From NCBI RefSeq assembly GCF_005885635.1, contig NZ_VATY01000006.1, positions 118,926 through 182,925 on the forward strand: 64,000 nt of DNA. The letters run 5' to 3'. Under the pieces are notes generated by a model that was given only the letters and a program-made list of their open reading frames with translations, was not told the origin of the DNA and searched no databases. The position numbers and the translations under genes were made by a program. Source of the DNA: Maribacter algarum (ex Zhang et al. 2020). GTDB taxonomy: Bacteria; Bacteroidota; Bacteroidia; Flavobacteriales; Flavobacteriaceae. Positions 36,148-45,511 of this stretch are shown piece after piece; the stretch's first letter is position 1; each line of letters opens with the position of its first letter.

Positions 36148-37542
36148 TTAGTAAACAATTGAATCTGAAGGGATTTGCGGTAACTCATAATTACCATAAT
36201 CAACAGTAATCTGTCCGTCTTTTAAGGTTTGCATTCCCTTATCGTTGATTTTAGTTTGAAAGAGATACACCCTCTTCAAACGTTTAAAATCTTCAAACTT
36301 TTGCAAATGAATCTCCTCAAAGTCAGTGCTTGTAAGGTTTACGGATTTCAAATATTCAAGAGAACCTAAGACTTCTATGTTTTCTCCAGTTACGGTAGTA
36401 TTGTCCAATTTGAGAATCGTCAAATTTGGAAGTGTCGCTAGCTTTTCGAAAATAGCATTTGTTACCTGTGTTCCACCCAAATCTAAAACAGCTATTTGCC
36501 GAGACAAGGGTTTTAGTGATTCGAAATCGGCATCGGAAAATTGAGGCTTATTGATACATGAAACTTTGAGAAAGTCAGAGGTCTTGTCAATGGGGTCAAC
36601 ATGAATTCCTTTTGCTTCAATGATTTTTATGCTGTCTTGGGACGCAGCAATTACAGCTATCTCGGGATAATTATTGTCCTTCTTTTTTGGAAAAAAGGAT
36701 AGAAATAGTTCTTTCTTCAATCCAGATTGCTGAATGGTTTGGTCAAAGGGATGCCCAACATCAATCCACGCACCTATTAACTTTATTTCTTCTTTGCTTG
36801 GTTGAGTTTTGTCTTTTGGAGGCATATGTTCTTCATCTGTTTTTGGAAGAGTGATACGGCGAAAAAGTTCACTTTCGATAGCATTGTTTATACTTAACAC
36901 TTCTCCATTTTCGCCTCCATCTAAAATCACTTTTTCATTATGAAGCATCAATTCGCCTTTACTTTTCTTAGGACTATGACAGCTAACACATTTGTTATTC
37001 AAAATTGGTTTAATGACGTCCTCATAAATTAATGCATCTTCCCAAGTTTCCTCTGTAAGAGCAATTTCCTTTTCTTCAAAAGTTTCAAAACCCAATGCAG
37101 ATTTGATATTGTTAGGAAGCGGTTCTACGAAATAATCCTCGCCATGGGTGATGGTTCCTCCTAAATGTCCTGTAGCAGATACCAATACGAACATCAATAA
37201 GGTCATAACCACTATTGGTATGGTTTTTACCCATGCAAATGTCTCGGTATTTCCGAATTTGAAGTACATTAGAAAAGAAAAAAGAGCTGTTGTTATTCCC
37301 AACCACAAATGCCACTTAACCGTTTCAAAGGTATAGCCCTCCCCAATGTATTGGGCGTAACCAGTAATACAGGTTAAGACTGCAGAATAACCAGCCCAAA
37401 GAAAGATTAAGGGAATGGCATGATCGAACTCGTTTCTTTTTCTGTCGTACCAACGCAGGAGTAACCCCAAAATGATAAACCCTATGGGAAGGTGGACGAT
37501 GATAGGGTGTAAGCGACCTAAAAGCTGTTTTAGAACATCCAT
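36148..37542 (-). CDS. Membrane protein with DUF2231-like region, cytochrome c-type domain and leucine-rich repeats
   Basis: A 464-residue protein. Four to five membrane helices (residues 1-140, starting LHPIIVHLPIGFIILG) form a DUF2231-like unit. A haem-binding CVSCH motif near residue 195 with HMPPKDKTQPS afterwards makes a Planctomycete-type cytochrome domain (PSCyt1). The C-terminal third has leucine-rich repeats (LPNLTILKLDNTTVTG, LKSVNLTSTDFEEI). The combination suggests a membrane electron carrier with a binding surface. It closes the DUF1553/DUF1501/isomerase cluster. Confidence 0.82.
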   Translation of the reverse strand: MDVLKQLLGRLHPIIVHLPIGFIILGLLLRWYDRKRNEFDHAIPLIFLWAGYSAVLTCITGYAQYIGEGYTFETVKWHLWLGITTALFSFLMYFKFGNTETFAWVKTIPIVVMTLLMFVLVSATGHLGGTITHGEDYFVEPLPNNIKSALGFETFEEKEIALTEETWEDALIYEDVIKPILNNKCVSCHSPKKSKGELMLHNEKVILDGGENGEVLSINNAIESELFRRITLPKTDEEHMPPKDKTQPSKEEIKLIGAWIDVGHPFDQTIQQSGLKKELFLSFFPKKKDNNYPEIAVIAASQDSIKIIEAKGIHVDPIDKTSDFLKVSCINKPQFSDADFESLKPLSRQIAVLDLGGTQVTNAIFEKLATLPNLTILKLDNTTVTGENIEVLGSLEYLKSVNLTSTDFEEIHLQKFEDFKRLKRVYLFQTKINDKGMQTLKDGQITVDYGNYELPQIPSDSIVY

Positions 37543-37565
37543 TGCATACTAAAGATAAATACTAT

Positions 37566-38444
37566 TCATTGAACGTTCATTCTTTTTTTGATGGCCTGCA
37601 TAATAAAAACATTGGCTTTCCATTGATCGGCAACAGGAACTCTTGTATACGGCAAAGTTGGCATATAATCGGGCGGACCGAACTCTGAGGTAATCGTAAA
37701 GGGTTTGTAGTTTTCTGCCCATTTTTGCAGAATTACCTTTTCCCAGATATCCAAATGACGATTCAGGGCTCTTTCCCATTCGGGTGCTTCTGGATCGTTT
37801 ACCTGAGGTCCTTCCGCATGACCGACTCGTGCATGAATATGATGCGAACGACTGATGACTTCCTTTAAGTTCTCATCTTGATTTTCCAATAGAGATTCGT
37901 GTACGACCATCCAATGGCTAATATCCAAGGTCAGTTTTAAATCGGGAATTGCCGTCATATATTTTTCCGTATCTGGTAGGTTGTAACTGAATCGACCGCG
38001 ATGGGTTTCATGATAAATGGATGTGCCACTTTCCTCTGCTATTTTGTTTGCCACATCGATAAAAGCTTTGTTTTGTTCCATGGAAAAAAAATCATTTCCG
38101 GTATGGCAATTGATATAAGCAGGATTCCAAGAGAGTAAGGTTTTAAAATGGTCGGTGTATTGTTTCAGACTTTCTTTAAAGGGAAGGGATTTATTCGTTC
38201 CATTTAAAAAACCAACTTTGAGCTTATGCTTTTCCAAAGCGGCCTTTAATTGCTTTTGACTCTCTTCGTTAGGAGGAAACCAGATTTCGATTCCGTCATA
38301 ACCTGAAGCTTTAGTGCGTTCGCAAAATGTGTCCCAAGAAACTGTTCTACCCCAATCGGTGTTGAAGAATTCTAGTTTTCCTTTTTGTTGGGAGAATCCT
38401 AAAAGGGTAGTGAAGGTAAATATTAGAAGTAAAAGTTTTTTCAT
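37566..38444 (-). CDS. Exported sugar phosphate isomerase/epimerase-like TIM barrel protein
   Basis: A 292-residue protein with a signal peptide ending at LGFSQQ. The rest is an AP endonuclease 2/xylose isomerase-like barrel. Candidate metal ligands are in YDGIEIWFP, NCHTGND, YHETHRGRFS, LTLDISHW, HIHARVGH and TSEFGPP. Export with a barrel of this kind recurs next to DUF1501/DUF1553 genes. The substrate is unknown. It ends 23 bp before the cytochrome-type gene. Confidence 0.85.
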   Translation of the reverse strand: MKKLLLLIFTFTTLLGFSQQKGKLEFFNTDWGRTVSWDTFCERTKASGYDGIEIWFPPNEESQKQLKAALEKHKLKVGFLNGTNKSLPFKESLKQYTDHFKTLLSWNPAYINCHTGNDFFSMEQNKAFIDVANKIAEESGTSIYHETHRGRFSYNLPDTEKYMTAIPDLKLTLDISHWMVVHESLLENQDENLKEVISRSHHIHARVGHAEGPQVNDPEAPEWERALNRHLDIWEKVILQKWAENYKPFTITSEFGPPDYMPTLPYTRVPVADQWKANVFIMQAIKKRMNVQ

Positions 38445-38674
38445 TGGTTATTTTTTGGTTTTGTTTTTAGAGCTCCTCGCCCTGGACTGGGAGGGGTGGA
38501 TTCGCCTTGGAGAAGACGGGGTGGGTTGAAAGCCCAAGCTATTGCGTTTTGTTGGAACTTCAATTTTTTACCCATGGTTTGCGTTCTACCCCTTCCGTCG
38601 TCCTATCCGCCCGCTGGCGGATGGATGCCACCTTCCCCTGCATGGGGAAGGAGCTATTTCACATTCCATTTTCT
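38445..38674. repeat. Gap of 230 bp packed with short palindromes
   Basis: Palindromic units include CATCCGCC/GGCGGATG around 38607-38626 and CCTTCCCC/GGGGAAGG around 38630-38650. A third, near 38475-38515, contains GGGAGGGGTGG and GACGGGGTGGG. No gene was found. The composition is GC-rich compared with its neighbours and typical of interspersed repeats. Confidence 0.5.
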
Positions 38675-40183
38675 TTACGCCAAAATCTCCTTAATAACTT
38701 CCCCCTCCACATCGGTCAATCGAAACGGTCTTCCTTGAAATTGGTAGGTGAATTGCTCATGATTAAAACCTAGAAGGTGCAAAATCGTTGCATGAACATC
38801 ATGCACTGATACACGTCCTTCAATTCCGGAGAAGCCGATATCATCGGTTTTTCCGTGGGAGGCTCCTTTTTTGATACCTCCGCCGGCCATCCACATGGTG
38901 AAAGCATCTCCGTGGTGGTCGCGTCCTTTGTAGGCCATTTTTTTGTTACCTCTATTTTCCTGCATTGGCGTTCTACCGAATTCCCCACCCCAAACGATAA
39001 GGGTTTCATCCAATAACCCGCGTTGTTTTAAATCCATAATCAAAGCGGTGATTGGGCGGTCAATTTCACGGCATTTATTTCGTAACCCTAAATCAATTGA
39101 GCCTTCACGAATGTTTCCATGTGTATCCCAACCCCAATCAAAAAGCTGCACAAAACGGACACCGTCCTCAACCAATTTTCTTGCTAAAAGGCAGTTGTTT
39201 GCAAAGGATTCCTCGCCAGGTTTGACCCCATACATTTGCTTGATATTCTCGGGCTCATCATTGATATTCATTACTTCCGGAACAGCAATCTGCATGCGAT
39301 ATGCCATTTCGTATTGATTGATACGTGCCAGAATCTCCGGATCAGCGTATTTCGCGTATTCCTCCTTGTTGATTTTATTGATGGCGTCAATAGTGCTCTT
39401 TTTCAAGTTTCGGGAAACACCATCTGGGTCTTCTAGATAAAGTACCGGGTCACCTTTTGAACGACATTGCACGCCTTGGTAGACGGATGGTAAGAATCCA
39501 CTTCCCCAAACACTTTTTCCAGCATCTGGTGTATTTCCACCTGAAGTCAGCACTACAAAACCGGGAAGATTTTGGTTTTCAGAACCAAGTCCGTATGTGG
39601 CCCAGGCGCCAATACTTGGCCTTCCCAATCGAGCACTTCCGGTGTGCATGAATAGTTGTGCAGGACCATGATTAAATTGATCAGTATGTACCGCTTTTAA
39701 AAAGGCAACGTCATCAACTACTTTTTTGAAATGGGGCATAAAATTAGAAACCCAATTGCCGGATTCCCCTTCTTGTTTGAACTCTGCTTGAGGTCCAAGC
39801 AATTTCGGAGTCCCTTTTATAAAGGCAAATTTTTTGCCTTCCAGCAATGACTGAGGACAATCTTGTCCGTCTAATTTTAGTAGCTCGGGCTTATGGTCGA
39901 ACATTTCCAACTGAGAAGGAGCACCCGCCATATGTAGATAAATTACCGATTTTACCTTCGGACTAAACGGAGGCGCCAAAGTCGCCAGTGGATTCAAATC
40001 CCGTTCCGAAAAAGTCATGGCAGCTTTTTTCTTCGGACTTTCCAACGGATCACATCCCATAAAAATGGAACTTAAGGCTAGCCCACCCATACCTTGGGCA
40101 CAGTTTTTAATAAAGTGCCTTCGAGTTTTAGACTGCGCTTCCCGTTGCAAATATTCCTGTATAAGTCCTTCCAGATTATCCAT
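38675..40183 (-). CDS. DUF1501 domain protein, Tat-exported
   Basis: A 502-residue protein. TRRHFIKNCAQGMGGLALSSI is a twin-arginine signal ending near FMGCD. The body is a sulfatase/phosphatase-like fold of the DUF1501 family, with VIYLHMAGAPSQLEMFDHKP, LFDWGWDTHGN, VWGGEFGRTP and the metal-ligand type sequence GRDHHGDAF. It starts 1 bp after the DUF1553 gene, the paired arrangement first known from Planctomycetes. The substrate is unknown. Confidence 0.88.
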   Translation of the reverse strand: MDNLEGLIQEYLQREAQSKTRRHFIKNCAQGMGGLALSSIFMGCDPLESPKKKAAMTFSERDLNPLATLAPPFSPKVKSVIYLHMAGAPSQLEMFDHKPELLKLDGQDCPQSLLEGKKFAFIKGTPKLLGPQAEFKQEGESGNWVSNFMPHFKKVVDDVAFLKAVHTDQFNHGPAQLFMHTGSARLGRPSIGAWATYGLGSENQNLPGFVVLTSGGNTPDAGKSVWGSGFLPSVYQGVQCRSKGDPVLYLEDPDGVSRNLKKSTIDAINKINKEEYAKYADPEILARINQYEMAYRMQIAVPEVMNINDEPENIKQMYGVKPGEESFANNCLLARKLVEDGVRFVQLFDWGWDTHGNIREGSIDLGLRNKCREIDRPITALIMDLKQRGLLDETLIVWGGEFGRTPMQENRGNKKMAYKGRDHHGDAFTMWMAGGGIKKGASHGKTDDIGFSGIEGRVSVHDVHATILHLLGFNHEQFTYQFQGRPFRLTDVEGEVIKEILA

Positions 40184-40184
40184 A

Positions 40185-42923
40185 TTATGCCTTGGTTAAA
40201 AACTCGTCCAGATTCATAATCGCATTGGCCACAATAGTTAATGCTGCCAATTCTGCACTTGGTTTCTTCTGTAAATGAAAGAAGGGTTCTGCAGCTGCTT
40301 TATCATTCTCAAATTCTAATAATGAGTTTTCATACAGTTCTTTCAGTGCTTCTAATTTTGCAGGCGTTATTTTGCTGTATGTTGCTTTTTCAAACCCTAA
40401 AGTGATGTTTTCTTCGGGATTTACCGAGACTTGCATTGCTTTTGCCAACTCATGGGAAGCTTCTAAATATACAGGGTCATTCAATGTAACCAAGGCCTGT
40501 AAAGGGGTATTGGTAACGGTTCTGCGTATCGAACAAACTTCTCTACTACCTCCATCAAAACTCATAAAAGATGGATACGGACTAGTACGTTTCATATAGG
40601 TGTAAACAGCTCTACGATAACGGTCTTCACCTTTACTTTCAATCCATTTTGCATCACTATACACGGTTTCCCAAATTCCTTCAGGTTGAGGCGGCATTAC
40701 CCCAGGGCCGTACATTTTTGAACTTAATAGCCCCGAAACGGCTAAGGCTTGATCTCGAATTTGTTCAGCGCTCAAACGGATTCTTGGGCCTCGCGCATAC
40801 AATTCATTATTCGGGTCTTTTTGATAGAGCTCAGGACTGTTTTCAGAATTTTGTCGATAGGTACCCGACATCACGATTTCCTTAACTAGCGATCTTATAC
40901 TCCAGTTATGTTCATTCATGAATCGCAACGCCAACCAGTCCAAAAGGGCAGGGTGGGAGGGCGGTTCTGATTGTGAACCGATATCTTCAATCGTGGAAAC
41001 CAATCCGCGCCCAAAGATTTGATGCCAGACGCGATTCACCAAAGTCCGTGCGGTCAATGGATTTTGTTTGCTCACTATCCATTGCGAAAGTCCTAATCGG
41101 TTTTTTGGCCAATCTGCATTCCATTCGTTGAGGGTTTTAGGCGTATTTGGTTCGACAGTATCGGTTTTGGTCAACCAACTTCCACGTTCAAAAACCTGAG
41201 TGGTTCGTTTCATATGCTCTGGGTTTTCAATCATGATAGGCACGGTAGGGGTATCGGTATTAAGTACTTCTACCAAGGTATTATTTATGGATGCATATCC
41301 ACTTTTTCCCTTCCCAGGAATATCATCCAGAAGCGCAACCCAATAGAGATTCAGAATATTGACCTCTTTGGCAACTCCATTATTATTTGTTTCGATATAG
41401 AGGTCGAATTTCTCATCCACATTTTTGAACGGAATTTTGCGAATGATGCTTCCCTGTGTTTTATTGATTTTTGTTTGCGCAAGAATTTCACCTTTGGAAT
41501 TATTCTTCCGGAAAGTCAGAGTAGTTCCATTGATTCCAGAACGGTGTTTAAAATATAAGGCCGTAGTCCCGTTCGAAGAAACGTTTTCGTATTTGGCAGA
41601 GCCATCGTCCCAAAGAACGGTTGAAGCGTGGTCATCATATGAGCCGTTTTGAATATCTTTTAAGTGATGGGAGTTGTAAACGGGTTCGTTATACAAGAGG
41701 AAATCTTGATATTGTCGCACTGTTTTTTCACTTCCATTTTCAGCAACCCAAGCATTGATTTTATCTACTTTTTGCTGTATTTCCGGAGAATAGAACTTTA
41801 AGACAGGCGCTTCACTCGGCATATCTTCATCGCGTGTATTATCAAAGAAGGCCATTAAATTATAGTATTCCTTATGCTTAAAGGGGTCATACGGATGACT
41901 ATGACATTGCACACATCCTATGGTCGTACTTTGCCAAACTTCAAAAGTGGTATTTACACGGTCGATGACAGATGCCACACGATACTCCTCATCATCAGTT
42001 CCACCTTCGTCATTGTTCATGGTATTTCTATGAAAGGCAGTAGCAATCAATTGATCTACCGAGGGTTCTGGAAGCAAATCGCCGGCTAATTGCTCAACTG
42101 TAAATTGATCATAGGGCATATCTTTGTTAAGTGATTTGATTATCCAATCACGATATTCATGTATACTCCGCCCCATATCTTTTTCATAGCCTTTGGTATC
42201 TGAATAACGCGCCATATCCAACCACCAACTTGCCCATTTTTCTCCATAGGTTTCTCTGGATAACAAACTATCTACCAAACTTTCATAAGATAAGTTGCCA
42301 GAAGAAAATGCGGTGAACAGTTCTTCGTTGGGGGGTAGACCTGTTACATCCAAGGCAACTCTACGAGCTATGGTATTTTTTTCCGCGGGAACATTTGGTT
42401 CTAATTGTTCACTTTCCAATCGCGCGGCAACAAAATTGTCAATGCCATTTTTAATAAAATCTGAGGATGAATTAGAAGCGAAGCCTGCTTCTTGGGCCAA
42501 TACAGGAACATCAACCTTTTTAGGCAGCGAATAGGCCCAATGTTCTCCCCATTCTGCACCTTGGTCTATCCAACGGGTCAATAAATCGATTTCTTCCTCT
42601 GATAGTTTTGGTTTTTCATAGGGCATTCGAAGTTCAGGGTCGTCTTCATGAAGTCTTCGAATCAACTCACTACCTGAAGCATCTCCTGGAATAATGGCAG
42701 GTCTACCCGATTCGGTGTCTCCTAAAGCTTCGTCTTCAAAGAGTAGGCTAAAACCAGCATTCTTTTTAATGCCGCCATGGCAGGTAATGCACTTATTGTT
42801 AAGAATGGGCTTGATTTGCGTACTGAAATCTACCTTTTCGGAAGAAGTACAACTCCCTAAAAGCAACAAAATCCAGACAATGGTTGATATAAATATGTAT
42901 TGATAGAACTTCCTCATGGTCAA
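40185..42923 (-). CDS. DUF1549/DUF1553 lipoprotein with N-terminal cytochrome c-type domain
   Basis: A 912-residue protein. A lipobox (LLGSC) follows the signal. The PSCyt1 domain has CITCHG and RMPYEKPKLSEEE. DUF1549 follows with ASWWLDMARYSDTKGYEKD and a CVQCHSHPYDP segment. DUF1553 has NPLTARTLVNRVWHQIFGRG near residue 610 and ends with LNDPVYLEASHELAKAM. This is the full Planctomycete-type architecture. Haem-dependent redox chemistry at the periplasmic face is likely. The start may be the second Met (42917). It forms an operon with the DUF1501 gene. Confidence 0.9.
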   Translation of the reverse strand: MTMRKFYQYIFISTIVWILLLLGSCTSSEKVDFSTQIKPILNNKCITCHGGIKKNAGFSLLFEDEALGDTESGRPAIIPGDASGSELIRRLHEDDPELRMPYEKPKLSEEEIDLLTRWIDQGAEWGEHWAYSLPKKVDVPVLAQEAGFASNSSSDFIKNGIDNFVAARLESEQLEPNVPAEKNTIARRVALDVTGLPPNEELFTAFSSGNLSYESLVDSLLSRETYGEKWASWWLDMARYSDTKGYEKDMGRSIHEYRDWIIKSLNKDMPYDQFTVEQLAGDLLPEPSVDQLIATAFHRNTMNNDEGGTDDEEYRVASVIDRVNTTFEVWQSTTIGCVQCHSHPYDPFKHKEYYNLMAFFDNTRDEDMPSEAPVLKFYSPEIQQKVDKINAWVAENGSEKTVRQYQDFLLYNEPVYNSHHLKDIQNGSYDDHASTVLWDDGSAKYENVSSNGTTALYFKHRSGINGTTLTFRKNNSKGEILAQTKINKTQGSIIRKIPFKNVDEKFDLYIETNNNGVAKEVNILNLYWVALLDDIPGKGKSGYASINNTLVEVLNTDTPTVPIMIENPEHMKRTTQVFERGSWLTKTDTVEPNTPKTLNEWNADWPKNRLGLSQWIVSKQNPLTARTLVNRVWHQIFGRGLVSTIEDIGSQSEPPSHPALLDWLALRFMNEHNWSIRSLVKEIVMSGTYRQNSENSPELYQKDPNNELYARGPRIRLSAEQIRDQALAVSGLLSSKMYGPGVMPPQPEGIWETVYSDAKWIESKGEDRYRRAVYTYMKRTSPYPSFMSFDGGSREVCSIRRTVTNTPLQALVTLNDPVYLEASHELAKAMQVSVNPEENITLGFEKATYSKITPAKLEALKELYENSLLEFENDKAAAEPFFHLQKKPSAELAALTIVANAIMNLDEFLTKA

Positions 42924-42991
42924 GACAATCGACCATTAAAGATAGGAATCTTTTTAAGAGATTCCTTGCAACTTGGAATGACTATAAATAT

Positions 42992-44680
42992 TTAGTTCAT
43001 CTCAACAAAAAGTCCTTCATCCGTTTTGTTGACTTTGGTAAGTCCATGTTTTGAAAGTGATTTCATTGATTTATCCCATTTTTTACCGCTGAGTCCAGCC
43101 TGGGTTTTGAGTGCTGCCAACTCCATCGAACCTTCTGGTTTTAAAATGGAAAGAATTACTTTTTCCTCATCGGTCAACTCTACAGCTTTCTTTTCAGGGC
43201 GCATTTGAGGGAAGAATAAGACTTCTTGAATCGACGAATTGTTGGTCAATAGCATGACTAAACGATCAATGCCGATTCCGATTCCCGAAGTAGGCGGCAT
43301 TCCATATTCCAAAGCACGAATAAAGTCTTGGTCAATGAACATGGCCTCGTCATCCCCTTTCTCCGAAAGACGTAATTGTTCTTCAAAACGCTCACGTTGG
43401 TCAATGGGGTCGTTCAACTCTGAATAGCAATTCGCTAATTCTTTTCCATTAACCATCAACTCAAAACGTTCGGTCAAAGCAGGGTTATCACGATGCTCTT
43501 TTGTCAACGGACTCATTTCCTTCGGGTAGTCGGTAATAAAAGTAGGTTGAATATAAAAGTGCTCACATTTCTCTCCGAAAATCTCATCGATTAGTTTGCC
43601 GACACCCATGGTTTCGTCAACTTCTAGTCCGAGTTTTTTGGCAGTTTTACGAAGCTCAACTTCATCCATTCCGGCAACATCTATTCCTGTATGTATCTTT
43701 ATGGCTTCCAAAATAGGAACTCTTGCATAGGGCGCCTTGAATTCAATCTCGTTTTCTCCGACAGTAACTTTTGAAGTGCCATTCGCATCGATGGCTACTT
43801 TTTCTAGTAGTTGTTCGGTCGTATCCATCATCCAATTGTAATCTTTATAGGCGACATATAACTCCATTACGGTGAACTCTGGGTTATGGGTACGGTCCAT
43901 TCCTTCGTTTCTGAAATCTTTTGAGAATTCATAGACACCGTCAAATCCGCCAACAATCAATCTCTTTAAATAAAGCTCATTTGCAATTCGCAGGTACAAT
44001 GGAATGTTAAGTGCGTTGTGATGTGTCAGAAAAGGTCGTGCTGCCGCTCCCCCTGGTATAGGCTGAAGAATTGGAGTTTCTACTTCTAAATATCCACGTT
44101 CATTATAAAACTGACGGATACTATTTGTAATCTTCGTACGCTTAATAAAAGTTTCTTTCACATGCGGATTCACCACCAAATCAACATACCGTTGTCGGTA
44201 TCTCAGCTCAGGGTCATTAAATTCATCGTAGACATTTCCATCGGCATCTTGCTTTGGTAGGGGAAGTGGACGAAGCGTTTTACATAAAATGGTAAAGTTC
44301 TTTACCATTATCGTTTTTTCGCCTACTTGCGTAGTGAAAAGCTCACCTTCGATTCCGATGATATCTCCGATATCCAATAGCTTTTTATAGACATCATTGT
44401 AAAGCGTTTTGTCTTCACCAGTGCAGATTTCATCTCTATTGAAATACACTTGAATTCGACCAGCACTGTCTTGCAATTCAGCAAAAGAAGCTTTCCCTTG
44501 AATTCGTCGTGACATTAATCTACCTGAAACCACGACCTTTTTTCCCTCTTTATAGTTCTGTTTGACACTTTCTGATGTAGCATCTACAGGGTATAAAGCC
44601 GCAGGATAAGGGTCAATACCCATCTCGCGTAATTTGGCCAATTTCTCTCTTCTAATGATTTCTTGTTCCGACAATTGCAT
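42992..44680 (-). CDS. lysS: Lysyl-tRNA synthetase, class II
   Basis: A 562-residue protein. The N-terminal OB-fold has [19 protein letters not shown]. Motif 2 is [20 protein letters not shown], and motif 3 is [16 protein letters not shown]-terminal extension of about 65 residues after motif 3 ([16 protein letters not shown]) is found in Bacteroidota enzymes. It charges tRNA-Lys. A TATATTTG -7 element lies on the reverse strand at 44707-44700, 20 bp before the start. Confidence 0.97.
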   Translation of the reverse strand: MQLSEQEIIRREKLAKLREMGIDPYPAALYPVDATSESVKQNYKEGKKVVVSGRLMSRRIQGKASFAELQDSAGRIQVYFNRDEICTGEDKTLYNDVYKKLLDIGDIIGIEGELFTTQVGEKTIMVKNFTILCKTLRPLPLPKQDADGNVYDEFNDPELRYRQRYVDLVVNPHVKETFIKRTKITNSIRQFYNERGYLEVETPILQPIPGGAAARPFLTHHNALNIPLYLRIANELYLKRLIVGGFDGVYEFSKDFRNEGMDRTHNPEFTVMELYVAYKDYNWMMDTTEQLLEKVAIDANGTSKVTVGENEIEFKAPYARVPILEAIKIHTGIDVAGMDEVELRKTAKKLGLEVDETMGVGKLIDEIFGEKCEHFYIQPTFITDYPKEMSPLTKEHRDNPALTERFELMVNGKELANCYSELNDPIDQRERFEEQLRLSEKGDDEAMFIDQDFIRALEYGMPPTSGIGIGIDRLVMLLTNNSSIQEVLFFPQMRPEKKAVELTDEEKVILSILKPEGSMELAALKTQAGLSGKKWDKSMKSLSKHGLTKVNKTDEGLFVEMN

Positions 44681-44744
44681 TGCGCTCTTATTTAAGGCGC
44701 AAATATAGGGTTTCGGAAGGGTAAATTAAAAGGGAAATGGTTTG

Positions 44745-44845
44745 AAAAAAGGTTGGGTGCTCGAAGCACGGTGCAAGGTGATTCCCATTTAAGAACCATT
44801 TCGAAATAGAACTTCGCGCTTCGTGCATCGAGCCTCCAACCACAT
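44745..44845. repeat. Imperfect long hairpin between lysS and the thioredoxin-like gene
   Basis: GGTTGGGTGCTCGAAGCAC near 44750-44772 pairs imperfectly with GCATCGAGCCTCCAACC near 44822-44840. CTCGAAGCACG-type sequence is a frequent interspersed motif. No gene lies in this gap. Confidence 0.5.
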
Positions 44846-45406
44846 TTAATCAAAATGCAATGACTTCGGATAATTTGGAATATATTCTGAACCAGTAACT
44901 ATGGTTTTAATGTCTTCCTCTAGAGATACGATCGGACTTTCAATAATTCGATTTGTTTCTTTACCATCCTTATAGAAAATAAAAGTCGGTACGCGTTTAA
45001 TGCTTAGTCCCCATTCTTCTCCGGTGGGACTCTTTTTATAATGCTCTTTTCTTCGGTCAACTGCAACGATTTTTAGGTTTTCCATGGGGAAATCTGCCGC
45101 CTCTAAAGTTTTTATAAATCGAGGGACTTCCCTTTTACTATCGCCGCACCAAGTGCCCATGAATACTAAGACTTTATGTTTGGTCAGTTCGTTTTTGATG
45201 GATGAAAGGGTTTTGGTATCTACTTCGTAGGCTTTATGATTTGTATCATACCAACTTTGATAGGAATTAGAGGTGAGGCCGTTGAGGTCGATTTTACCGA
45301 CCATATAGGGCTGATTGCCCTCGATTTTGATTTCTTGATTGATTTGTTGGGCTGATACTGAAGTTGAAAGGGTTGCTAGTAGCAGTACTAAAATAAACGG
45401 ATTCAT
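44846..45406 (-). CDS. Exported thioredoxin-like protein with a CxxS site
   Basis: A 186-residue protein with a signal peptide (to SVSAQ). The thioredoxin fold shows VLVFMGTWCGDSKREVPRF, where the active site reads CGDS, with one cysteine instead of CxxC. The cis-Pro is in RVPTFIFYKDGKE. With a single cysteine it cannot act as a simple disulphide reductase; a monothiol role or isomerase activity is possible. The divergent region upstream includes the gene at 45512. Confidence 0.85.
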   Translation of the reverse strand: MNPFILVLLLATLSTSVSAQQINQEIKIEGNQPYMVGKIDLNGLTSNSYQSWYDTNHKAYEVDTKTLSSIKNELTKHKVLVFMGTWCGDSKREVPRFIKTLEAADFPMENLKIVAVDRRKEHYKKSPTGEEWGLSIKRVPTFIFYKDGKETNRIIESPIVSLEEDIKTIVTGSEYIPNYPKSLHFD

Positions 45407-45511
45407 AATTTTCGGTTTTAAAATTCAGGACCGAAAGTTGTTCAAAATAAGAATCGAAATAGAGTTTTACGGGATGGAAATAGGGACTAGACCCCCGGTG
45501 GAAATTTAGTT

